64,000 nucleotides of DNA. It comes from an uncultured Bacteroidota bacterium. Lineage in GTDB: Bacteria > Bacteroidota > Bacteroidia > Chitinophagales > Chitinophagaceae. Location: positions 124,001-188,000 of the forward strand of contig CAIRES010000073.1 in the NCBI GenBank assembly GCA_903877645.1, read 5' to 3'. A program made the position numbers and the translations under genes. Below the pieces are notes generated by a model that was not told the DNA's origin, searched no databases, and saw only the letters and a program-made list of their open reading frames with translations. Of this stretch, positions 50,912-58,923 are shown piece by piece; the first letter of the stretch is position 1; every line of letters begins with the position of its first letter.

Positions 50912-51868
50912 ATGCGCGAGGGGCAGTTTATTAAGCAAAACCTGGAGCGGTGGGAAGAATACCAGCAGCCTACCGAAGACCCTGATGAGGTGGCCAAGCG
51001 ATTCACTTACCTAGTGGATGACCTGTCGTATGCCAAGACGTTTTATACCAACGGGAATACCGCTAGGTATATTAATGGGATCGCGGCAAATATTTACCTC
51101 TCTATTTACCGAAACAAAAAAGAAAAAAGACATCGCTTTATCACCTTCTGGACAACAGAACTGCCACTAGTGATCAGGAAGCACCACAAACTGCTGCTGT
51201 TTACCTTTATTTTTTTTGTAGCCTTTGCTTTGCTGGGCGTATTTTCGGCCTATAATGATCAGACCTTTGTAAGGGCAGTGCTGGGCGATGGATATGTAGA
51301 TATGACCGAGCGGAATATAGCTAATGGCGATCCGTTTGGTGTGTATAAGAATGAGAACGATCTGAGCATGTTTGTTCAGATCGCGTTCAATAATATCAAG
51401 GTTGCTTTCCTGTGTTATACTATGGGCCTTACGGCGGGAGTGGGCACTTTGTATTTTCTTTTTCAGAACGGGCTGATGGTAGGGGTGTTTGAATTTATGT
51501 TCTTTCATCACGGGTTAGGTTTTCAGTCGGTATTGGTCATATTCATTCATGGTACGCTTGAATTGTCCGCGATAGTGATAGCAGGTTGTTCAGGGCTTGT
51601 GTTAGGCACTTCGTTACTTTTTCCGGGTACGTATACCCGTATGCAGTCGCTGGGCAATGCTGCGAAAGACAGCATCAAGATCATCATCAGCCTTGTGCCA
51701 ATATTTATCGTGGCTGCATTCTTTGAAGGTTTTGTGACGCGGCATACGGGTATGCCCTTGTGGCTGAGCCTTACTATTTTGCTGTCATCGGCTGGTTTTA
51801 TTGTTTGGTATTTCATCATTTTTCCTATCCGTGTAAGTAAGAGAGCAATAGATGAGGCTACACTTTAA
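50912..51868 (+). CDS. SpoIIM (stage II sporulation M) family membrane protein
   Basis: A 318-residue membrane protein, first gene of a five-gene operon. An acidic cytoplasmic N-terminus (MREGQFIKQNLERWEEY) precedes spans such as LLLFTFIFFVAFALLGVFSAY, VAFLCYTMGLTAGVGTLYFLF, FIHGTLELSAIVIAGCSGLVLG and the last two near the C-terminus. FIHGTLELSAI is typical of the SpoIIM family. In non-sporulating Bacteroidota it accompanies DUF4129, DUF4350, MoxR and DUF58 genes; an RDD-family gene usually sits in front but is not seen here, where the toxin-antitoxin remnant lies instead. Its stop overlaps the next start by 17 nt. Confidence 0.9.
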   Translation: MREGQFIKQNLERWEEYQQPTEDPDEVAKRFTYLVDDLSYAKTFYTNGNTARYINGIAANIYLSIYRNKKEKRHRFITFWTTELPLVIRKHHKLLLFTFIFFVAFALLGVFSAYNDQTFVRAVLGDGYVDMTERNIANGDPFGVYKNENDLSMFVQIAFNNIKVAFLCYTMGLTAGVGTLYFLFQNGLMVGVFEFMFFHHGLGFQSVLVIFIHGTLELSAIVIAGCSGLVLGTSLLFPGTYTRMQSLGNAAKDSIKIIISLVPIFIVAAFFEGFVTRHTGMPLWLSLTILLSSAGFIVWYFIIFPIRVSKRAIDEATL

Positions 51869-52538
51869 AAGGATCGTTTTTGTGATAGTGAGTTTCGGGT
51901 GCGTGTACCTGTGGCCGGCCTGTGCGTATGCTGAATACAAGATAGCCCCGGCGCAATGGGAGCAGCTTAAAAGGGATAAGGCATTCACTTATAAAAATGA
52001 CATAGAAAAGGCACCACAACAAACCGCAGAAAATAATAGCGCTATCATTAAATTTCTGAGGGCTATTGCTCATTTTTTTAGCGATGGTGGCGGGTACTAC
52101 CTTTTATGGATATTAGCCGCAGGACTTTTGATATGGATGCTGTATAGCTTACTGATCAGTAAAGATATTTTTTTGTTTAGCCGGAAAGCGAAGACGTTTA
52201 CTCCAGCCGGGCAGCCGGCGGAGGAGGAAGACATCAACAGTGACTGGGCATCGCTGGCCCTACGGGCATCGGCAAATAATGACCTGCGACTGGCAGTAAG
52301 GTATAATTATATGCTGTTGCTGCAACTGCTGCAAAAAGGGGAACTGATACAATACCGCAGCGATAAGACCAACTTTGAATATGCCGCCGAACTTGCTGAT
52401 ACTGCCTACAAACAGCCTTTTAAACAGCTATCGCGCCAATATGAATATACCTGGTACGGGAATTATGTGCCAACAACAGCTGCTTATGATGATTATGCGG
52501 CAATGCTTCATGAACTTAAAACAAAATTAGGGGCATGA
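51852..52538 (+). CDS. DUF4129 domain membrane protein
   Basis: A 228-residue protein. N-terminal signal/anchor (about 1-25, VFVIVSFGCVYLWPACAYA), an extracytoplasmic stretch, one span (about 82-105, GYYLLWILAAGLLIWMLYSLL), and a cytoplasmic DUF4129 domain (about 130-228): SLALRASANNDLRLAVRYNY, LLQLLQKGELIQYRSDKTN, YEYTWYGNYVPTTAAYDDY. DUF4129 is found next to MoxR/DUF58 systems and often with transglutaminase domains; role not known. It starts inside the SpoIIM gene and its stop overlaps the DUF4350 start (ATGA). Confidence 0.88.
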   Translation: MRLHFKRIVFVIVSFGCVYLWPACAYAEYKIAPAQWEQLKRDKAFTYKNDIEKAPQQTAENNSAIIKFLRAIAHFFSDGGGYYLLWILAAGLLIWMLYSLLISKDIFLFSRKAKTFTPAGQPAEEEDINSDWASLALRASANNDLRLAVRYNYMLLLQLLQKGELIQYRSDKTNFEYAAELADTAYKQPFKQLSRQYEYTWYGNYVPTTAAYDDYAAMLHELKTKLGA

Positions 52539-53806
52539 GCAGGCGTATGTACATATTGATACTGGTGTTGCTGCTCTTCTCCGGCTGTGAGGATAAGGAG
52601 TCGCAGGAGCGTGCCAAATGGCGGCAAACGCTGGGGCAGGATGATAAACGGCCTTACGGTACATGGCTGGCTCATGAGTCATTGAAATACTATTTTTCAG
52701 GAGCGAAGGTGGAAACATTGTCGGGCAAGGCCAGATTCAACAATATGGATGATGTGATGAAATATGCCAATGCCGGAGGCCATGGGTTATTGATATTGGA
52801 GGGTTTTGATTTTTATTTGTCTGATGAGGAGTGGAAACAATTGAAGGGTTTTATTAAAGCCGGCAATGAAGTGTTTATATTCAGTAATGTACTGGATAAT
52901 AAGATAGAGCAGGACCTGCAATGCTATATGAAGAACAACGAAACCGGAAAATTTAGGTTTCTCACTTCTGACAGAGACCTGGATAATAAGTTTGTATTAA
53001 GCCTGCAAAATAATAGAGCTACCGATTACGGCTATACGGGGCGCAATCTTAAGGGTTATTTTCACGTACCTGTGGATGCGCCGGATACTGTACAGAGAAA
53101 TACGGATGATACTGATAGTGCTATAAAATACAGCGAATGGCCTTACCCGGATACATTGGGGTATGCACAAACTGAGCCTGACTTTATTCGGTACCGCCTG
53201 GGCGAAGGGCATCTGACGTTGCATGCCGCGCCACTGGTATTAAGCAACTATTTTTTGCTGCAGGATGGCAATGAACAGTATCTTACCGGTATCTGGCAAA
53301 CGCTGCCTGAGAACGTCACTCATGTATACTGGGTCACTTATGGCAACCGCACTCAGAGGTCTTCCGGTATGAGTGTATTGTGGAAATACCCGGCTACGAA
53401 GTACGCAATACTGTTGGCGTTGCTGGCTTTACTGGTTTATGTATTGTTTGAAGGGAAGAGAAAGCAGCGGATCATACCGGTGATAGCGCCATTGCGGAAT
53501 GACTCAGTGTCTTTTGTGGAAACTGTGGGCAGGCTGTATTACAATAAAGGTAATCATGCCAACCTGGCAGCAAAAATGACCCTGCAGTTCCTGGAGTGGG
53601 TGCGTACACACTATTACCTGAACACTAACTTGCTCAATGAGGAATTTATCATGCAACTGGCAATGAAGTCGGGGCATACAGAAGCTACGGTGCGAGGGCT
53701 AATGGACATAATACATGAAGTGCGCATGGGTACTGCGCTTGTAGATGACGCTTATCTTTACCAATTATACAGTACGATTCAGCAATTTTATAAAAACGAA
53801 GTGTAA
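52535..53806 (+). CDS. DUF4350 family lipoprotein
   Basis: A 423-residue lipoprotein with lipobox LLLFSGC (C18). Residues about 60-120 show a Rossmann/GATase-like DUF4350 region (GHGLLILEGFDFYLSDEEWKQL, then LKGFIKAGNEVFIFSN). A span at about 288-305 (ATKYAILLALLALLVYVLF) precedes a cytoplasmic helical region ending LYQLYSTIQQFYKNEV. Function unknown; it belongs to the MoxR/DUF58 neighbourhood. A lipobox with a second span is odd; N-terminal lipid anchoring is plausible but unproven. Its last base is the A of the MoxR ATG (TAATG). Confidence 0.87.
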   Translation: MSRRMYILILVLLLFSGCEDKESQERAKWRQTLGQDDKRPYGTWLAHESLKYYFSGAKVETLSGKARFNNMDDVMKYANAGGHGLLILEGFDFYLSDEEWKQLKGFIKAGNEVFIFSNVLDNKIEQDLQCYMKNNETGKFRFLTSDRDLDNKFVLSLQNNRATDYGYTGRNLKGYFHVPVDAPDTVQRNTDDTDSAIKYSEWPYPDTLGYAQTEPDFIRYRLGEGHLTLHAAPLVLSNYFLLQDGNEQYLTGIWQTLPENVTHVYWVTYGNRTQRSSGMSVLWKYPATKYAILLALLALLVYVLFEGKRKQRIIPVIAPLRNDSVSFVETVGRLYYNKGNHANLAAKMTLQFLEWVRTHYYLNTNLLNEEFIMQLAMKSGHTEATVRGLMDIIHEVRMGTALVDDAYLYQLYSTIQQFYKNEV

Positions 53807-54789
53807 TGGAAACACCGGAACAGGAAAATGTAGCACAGGCGGGCAATAGCCCACTGGCAGATCTTGTAACACAGATACAGGAGCGCATAGGCGAAGTAAT
53901 CGTAGGGCAACATGCCATGATCGAACAGTTGCTGGCCGGCCTGCTGGCCGATGGCCATATACTGATAGAGGGTGTGCCCGGTGTGGCTAAAACCCTTACC
54001 GCAAAGCTGCTGTCGAAACTCATAGATACCAGCTTCTCGCGGTTGCAGTTCACGCCCGACCTGATGCCCAGTGATGTGCTGGGGTCAACGATATTTAATC
54101 CGCAAACTTCAACGTTTCAGTTCAGGGCAGGGCCTATATTCAGCAACATAGTGCTGATAGATGAGATCAACCGTGCGCCTGCCAAGACGCAGGCAGCCCT
54201 CTTTGAGGTAATGGAAGAGCGGCAGGTGACGGTAGATGGCCAGACACATAAAATGAGGTCGCCCTTTATGGTGGTAGCTACACAGAACCCGGTGGAGCAT
54301 GAAGGTACGTACCGATTGCCGGAGGCTCAGTTGGACCGCTTCCTGATGAAGATAACTGTGGGTTACCCAACGCTGGAAGAAGAGATAAAAATATTGGAAA
54401 AGCACAATGGCCATGTAATGGCAGAACTGCTGAATAGTATACAACCTATGGTAACCCCAGAAGTGCTGGCGCAGGCAAGGGCCAGTGTGGCGAAGGTGCA
54501 TATAGAACCCAAACTGCTGGAATTCATTGCCAAAATTACCTGGGAGACCCGGAACGACAGGTCGTTGTACCTTGGGGCATCGCCGAGGGCATCTATAGCA
54601 TTGTTGCAGATTGCCAAGGCTTTTAGTGTATTGCGTGGCCGGGACTTCGTGATACCTGAAGACATACTACAGGCTGCGCCACCTGTGCTGCGCCACCGTG
54701 TGGGACTCACACCTGACCGTGAGATGGAAGGCGCTACCACCGATGATGTAGTGAAGGAGATACTGGCGAGGATGGAGATACCAAGGTGA
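53806..54789 (+). CDS. MoxR-type AAA+ ATPase
   Basis: A 327-residue chaperone-like ATPase. Walker A GVPGVAKT at 56-63, Walker B VLIDEINR at 116-123, sensor-1 region VVATQNPVEHEGTYRLPEAQLDRFLM, the insert typical of MoxR (QFTPDLMPSDVLGST), and the lid DRSLYLGASPRASIALLQIAKAF ending RHRVGLTPDREMEG. MoxR ATPases are thought to help assemble or activate partner complexes, often with VWA or DUF58 proteins; here the DUF58 gene follows. It begins on the last base of the DUF4350 stop. Confidence 0.95.
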   Translation: METPEQENVAQAGNSPLADLVTQIQERIGEVIVGQHAMIEQLLAGLLADGHILIEGVPGVAKTLTAKLLSKLIDTSFSRLQFTPDLMPSDVLGSTIFNPQTSTFQFRAGPIFSNIVLIDEINRAPAKTQAALFEVMEERQVTVDGQTHKMRSPFMVVATQNPVEHEGTYRLPEAQLDRFLMKITVGYPTLEEEIKILEKHNGHVMAELLNSIQPMVTPEVLAQARASVAKVHIEPKLLEFIAKITWETRNDRSLYLGASPRASIALLQIAKAFSVLRGRDFVIPEDILQAAPPVLRHRVGLTPDREMEGATTDDVVKEILARMEIPR

Positions 54790-54803
54790 TTTGGTTAATT
54801 GTT

Positions 54804-54860
54804 GGTAAGTTGACAGGTTAATCCTCCTTCGCTAAAGCTATGGCGGACTAGGTAAGTTGA
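54804..54860 (+). repeat. Intergenic element flanked by 10-nt direct repeats
   Basis: The core CCTCCTTCGCTAAAGCTATGGCGGAC-like sequence (54823-54848) resembles a widespread Bacteroidota intergenic palindrome. It is bracketed by GGTAAGTTGA at 54804-54813 and 54851-54860, which could be a target duplication or chance similarity. It splits the MoxR and DUF58 genes. Confidence 0.5.
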
Positions 54861-54876
54861 TGGAAAAATAATTGAA

Positions 54877-56217
54877 TTGAAATTTATTAGGAAATATATC
54901 GGTGATCTGTTCGTTTGCAGGAGATGGTTCCTGCTGATGGGCGGCTTTGTGCTGTTGTTGTTCACTGCTTTTTTTGTTCATTTTCTGCTGGCGTTTGTGT
55001 TGTTTGGTTTGGTTATGGCATTGTTGTTCACAGCGATCGATTATTGTTTGTTGTTTTTTGTGAAGGGGGCAGTTAAGGCTAATCGTATCATTGCCCCAAG
55101 GTTGAGCCTGGGCGATGAGAATGTAGTGGGTATTTCTTTGTTTAACACGTTTCCTTTCAGGGTGGGTGCCACATTTATAGATGAACTGCCGGTCCAGTTT
55201 CAGCAGCGAAATTTTAGCGTACAAGCCACAATAAAATATAATGGCCGGGAAACGATCGCTTACTCATTGCGGCCGCTATCGCGCGGTGAGTATGGCTTTG
55301 GGTATCTGCTGGCGTATGTATCGAGCCCATTAGGGTTATTGAAAAGAAGAATGAGGGTTGCGGATCCGGTAGTAGTGAAAGTGTACCCATCGTACCAGCA
55401 GTTGAGGAAGTATCAATTGCTCGCTATCAGTAATAATGTGCTTGCCGGTATGAAAAAGATACGCAGGCTGGGACATAGTATGGAGTTTGAAAAAATAAAG
55501 GACTATGTGCAGGGGGATGATATGCGTACCATCAACTGGAAGGCCACGGCCCGCAGCGCCAGCCTGATGGTGAATACTTACACCGATACCAGGCAGCAGC
55601 AGATATACTGCCTGATAGACAAAGGGCGCAATATGAAAATGCCTTTTGAAGGAATGACGCTGCTGGACCACTCGGTCAACGCCAGCCTGGCACTGCTTAA
55701 TGTAGCTTTGCTAAAGCAAGACAGGGCCGGGCTGATCACGTTCTCTAATAAAGTGAATGATATCATTGTTGCCGACCGGAGGAATGATCAGTTGCACCGG
55801 ATCGTGGAGACATTGTACAAGCAGCAAACACAATTTAAGGAGAGCGATCACGAAGCATTGTGGGGTGCTGTACATAAGAACATTACGCAGCGCAGCCTTG
55901 TACTGTTGTTTACCAACTTTGAAACCTTTTCGTCGCTTGAACGACAATTGCCCTTCCTGAAGAAAACGGCACAGCGGCATCTTACCTGTGTTATCTTTTT
56001 TCAGAACACATTGCTGAAAGAATTGCATGAAGCCAACCCCGACAATATAGAAGGCATCTATATCAAAACCATTGCCGACCAGTTTGACCTGGAGAAGCGG
56101 CAGATAGTGAAGGAATTGCGCCGCCATGGTATCCTTTCTATATTGACCACACCGCAAAATCTATCGGTAGATGTGATCAACAAATACCTGGAATTGAAGG
56201 CGAGGCAAATGGTATAG
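54877..56217 (+). CDS. DUF58 (vWA-like) membrane protein
   Basis: A 446-residue protein of the DUF58 family, partner of MoxR. Two N-terminal spans (about 16-62, RWFLLMGGFVLLLFTAFFVH and the following VLFGLVMALLFTAIDYCLLFF) are followed by a beta-rich segment and a cytoplasmic DUF58 core with the hallmark MEFEKIKDYVQGDDMRTINWKA, then a vWA-like region (IYCLIDKGRNMKMPFEG) with a partial MIDAS pattern. The start is TTG 54877; no ATG precedes the first span. It is last gene of the SpoIIM operon, 87 nt after MoxR. Confidence 0.9.
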   Translation: MKFIRKYIGDLFVCRRWFLLMGGFVLLLFTAFFVHFLLAFVLFGLVMALLFTAIDYCLLFFVKGAVKANRIIAPRLSLGDENVVGISLFNTFPFRVGATFIDELPVQFQQRNFSVQATIKYNGRETIAYSLRPLSRGEYGFGYLLAYVSSPLGLLKRRMRVADPVVVKVYPSYQQLRKYQLLAISNNVLAGMKKIRRLGHSMEFEKIKDYVQGDDMRTINWKATARSASLMVNTYTDTRQQQIYCLIDKGRNMKMPFEGMTLLDHSVNASLALLNVALLKQDRAGLITFSNKVNDIIVADRRNDQLHRIVETLYKQQTQFKESDHEALWGAVHKNITQRSLVLLFTNFETFSSLERQLPFLKKTAQRHLTCVIFFQNTLLKELHEANPDNIEGIYIKTIADQFDLEKRQIVKELRRHGILSILTTPQNLSVDVINKYLELKARQMV

Positions 56218-56353
56218 CCGTTTTAATGTGTACTCTGGTTTTTCAGGAATAGATACATGCGATATTATTTTATTCATTTCTCACCCAAGATATCCCCCTT
56301 TTTTTACGTCTATATTATTGTAACCATGTTCTAAATAGCCCAAAACTAACCTC

Positions 56354-57112
56354 ATGATCAAGAAAAGTATCCACTTTATTATTGCTTGCGTTATCCTGTT
56401 TTCCTCAGCCTGCAAAAAAGGCGACCAAGGTGCCACCGGTGCTACCGGGCCTGCAGGGCCTACCTTTACAGGGGCCATTGCCGGGCATGTGAGCTTATAT
56501 GACAGCTATGGAGTAAGGCAACTGGACGGACTGAATACGGTGCAACTTACATTGAAGGGTGGTGCTACCGCTACCGCGGATGTGAATGGCTTTTTTGTCT
56601 TTAATAAAGTAACGACCGGAACCTATAGCATCAGTGCTGCGGGCAATGGCCTTGGCGCTACAACGGTGAATAATGTTAATTTTCTCAACGATACTACTTA
56701 CCAGGATATCAGGCTCTCCGAGCTGCCCAATTTTGATATCTCCACGTTCTCTTCGATGTACAATACGGGGTCTTCAAATGATTCATTGATCATGACCTTT
56801 CCGGCAGATCCGAAGGCAAGGAACCTGATCATTTTTGTCAATGATAAATTGCCAGTGAATAACTCCCCGGAAAACTACCGTTTGGCGTATATCAAACCTA
56901 TACCGACTACCTGGGGCGCTAATACGACAATGATATTTCGTGTGCCCGAGGCGGATCTGAGTGGCGTGAATATATTCTACGGGGAAAAGGTGTATTATGC
57001 AGTGTACAGTTATGTGGTGAATGACGCGTCGGTGTATACGGATGAGGCTACCGGTAAAAGTGTGTATACAGCAGTTGGTGCCGGTCTTCTAGATTCAACT
57101 ATTGCTCCTTAG
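56354..57112 (+). CDS. Lipoprotein with short collagen-like segment and CarboxypepD_reg-like domain
   Basis: A 252-residue lipoprotein: signal peptide with lipobox FSSAC (C20), then a collagen-like stretch of five G-x-x triplets ending PAGP, then a regulatory-type beta-sandwich (about 42-120, GAIAGHVSLYDSYGVRQLDG and TADVNGFFVFNKVTTGTYSI) and a second beta domain. The mature start CKKGDQG fits a surface-exposed or periplasmic Bacteroidota lipoprotein. The family is otherwise unrecognised. It precedes the T9SS substrate by 24 nt and is probably co-transcribed. Confidence 0.8.
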   Translation: MIKKSIHFIIACVILFSSACKKGDQGATGATGPAGPTFTGAIAGHVSLYDSYGVRQLDGLNTVQLTLKGGATATADVNGFFVFNKVTTGTYSISAAGNGLGATTVNNVNFLNDTTYQDIRLSELPNFDISTFSSMYNTGSSNDSLIMTFPADPKARNLIIFVNDKLPVNNSPENYRLAYIKPIPTTWGANTTMIFRVPEADLSGVNIFYGEKVYYAVYSYVVNDASVYTDEATGKSVYTAVGAGLLDSTIAP

Positions 57113-57136
57113 CGTTTAACCATTAATCTGATTTTT

Positions 57137-58801
57137 ATGAAAAGGAAATTTATGCTTTCTGTTGTCGGTTTGAGTATGTATGTATTGCAAGGGTATGGGC
57201 AAGCGACATTCAATACGCACGATTCTGTGGATATCAATAACATTACTGCCAGGATATTGGTGCACGGTGATATGTTCTGGGATCCTTTGGGAGAGGTAGC
57301 CAGCACGCAATATCCGGCGCATTCGGGTAAAAGCGTGAATTTTACCAGCGCACTATGGATGAGTGGTTATGATGCAGGCGGCGCCCTGCATGTGGCGGCG
57401 CAAACCTACAGGCAGGATGGTAATGACTACTGGCCGGGCCCGCTGGATGGCAGCGATACGCTCACCTATGCTACATCGCACGACTGGGCTAAGATATGGA
57501 AGGTGAACCAGACAGATATTGCCTACTTTCTCTCTTTATCATCCCATACTACAACGAATACACCGGGTGCAATTCTTACCTGGCCCGGGAAAGGAAATAC
57601 TTATGCACAAGGGAATGCTGCCGCTGCCCTTACTGTGTCTACAGATATGGCGCCATTTGTGGACCTGAATGGCAATGGTATCTATGAGCCATTACTCGGT
57701 GAGTACCCGGCTATAAAGGGCGATCAAGCGCTGTGGTGGGTATTCAGTGATAACGGGCCGGTACATACACAAAGCAAGGGCAAGCCTTTGGGTGTAGAAG
57801 TACATGCTATGGCGTATGGCATTCACCGTGGCACACTGATAGATAATGTGGTTTACTTCGACTATACTGTAATTAATAAGTCGGCAAACGATTATCACGA
57901 TTTTCGGCTGGCGTTATTTGATGATGCCGACCTGGGCTGGTATCTTGATGATTTTATAGGGTTTGATTCGTTGCACAGGATGGGGATCGTATATAATGGT
58001 ACAGATGATGATGGCTTGGGTGGTGGCCACCCGCATAACTCATATGGCGTTGATCCTCCGCAAATGGGTATGACCTTCGTAGTATTGCCGGAAGATGAAC
58101 CCGGTGCAAAAGTGCCATTGGGTAATTTTGACTATTATAATAATGATATGTCAACGGCCGGGAATCCGAGCACAGACACCCAGATCAATAACTATATGCG
58201 CGGAATGATCAGGAATGGGGTACATTTTTCGGATGACTTCCAGGGTGCGGGTGTACCAAGTGGCGGTTATGATTCGGGTAGGGATGTCAATTATGTTTTT
58301 CCCGGAGATCCTTCAATAACAACACAGTGGTCGGAATGTGTAAGTAATAATAATCCGGGAGACAGACGATTCATTTTGTCGAGTAATGACTTTGCGCTCA
58401 CAGCGGGTAGCTCGCAGCATATAGTGCTGGCTATGGTGGTGGCAGATTCGGCAGGTGGCTGTCCTGATTCCAGCTTTACGAAGATCAAGATAGTGGCTGA
58501 TACTGCATGGGCAGAATATCACAGTGAAGTGGCGGCGGGTGTTGGTAAAACAGTAAAGCCGGAGGTGTTGAAGATATACCCTAACCCCGCACATGACAGG
58601 TTAATAATAGAAAGCGGATATTATGCGCAAGGTGGTGAAAGTATTACGATTTACAACTCCATAGGGCAGGTTATGAATGTGCCTGTGAGCAAGAATAACA
58701 AAGGATACGAAGCCGATGTTAGTCAACTGCCACCGGGGTTGTACAATGTTTTATGTATGCAGAATGGGGTTGTGCGGTCAAGTAAGTTTATTAAACAATG
58801 A
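57137..58801 (+). CDS. T9SS type A sorting-domain protein, function unknown
   Basis: A 554-residue secreted protein. Signal peptide at 1-21 (ending YG-QATF). The mid-region is a beta-rich domain with several acidic Asp/Asn loops (FVDLNGNGIYEPLLGEYPAI, DADLGWYLDDFIGFDS, GTDDDGLGGGHPHNSYG) suggesting calcium binding. It ends with a type A sorting domain: LKIYPNPAHDRLIIE, ESITIYNSIGQVM, LPPGLYNVLCMQNGVVRSSKFIKQ. Such cargo is moved by the type IX system and attached to, or released from, the cell surface. It follows the collagen-like lipoprotein by 24 nt and ends before a strong terminator. Confidence 0.9.
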   Translation: MKRKFMLSVVGLSMYVLQGYGQATFNTHDSVDINNITARILVHGDMFWDPLGEVASTQYPAHSGKSVNFTSALWMSGYDAGGALHVAAQTYRQDGNDYWPGPLDGSDTLTYATSHDWAKIWKVNQTDIAYFLSLSSHTTTNTPGAILTWPGKGNTYAQGNAAAALTVSTDMAPFVDLNGNGIYEPLLGEYPAIKGDQALWWVFSDNGPVHTQSKGKPLGVEVHAMAYGIHRGTLIDNVVYFDYTVINKSANDYHDFRLALFDDADLGWYLDDFIGFDSLHRMGIVYNGTDDDGLGGGHPHNSYGVDPPQMGMTFVVLPEDEPGAKVPLGNFDYYNNDMSTAGNPSTDTQINNYMRGMIRNGVHFSDDFQGAGVPSGGYDSGRDVNYVFPGDPSITTQWSECVSNNNPGDRRFILSSNDFALTAGSSQHIVLAMVVADSAGGCPDSSFTKIKIVADTAWAEYHSEVAAGVGKTVKPEVLKIYPNPAHDRLIIESGYYAQGGESITIYNSIGQVMNVPVSKNNKGYEADVSQLPPGLYNVLCMQNGVVRSSKFIKQ

Positions 58802-58864
58802 TAGTGCCCCTCGTGGAGAATATACCTTTTTTCTAAAGAGTGCTTTCTGCGTTTGTTTTTGGTT

Positions 58865-58895
58865 AGCCCGTATTTTTTGAAATACGGGCTTTTTT
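58865..58895 (+). terminator. Intrinsic terminator after the T9SS substrate gene
   Basis: Stem AGCCCGTATT (58865-58874) with AATACGGGCT (58881-58890), 6-nt loop, then a T run. Confidence 0.85.
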
Positions 58896-58923
58896 CATTT
58901 ATCTTTCAGCATAAAATGCATCA

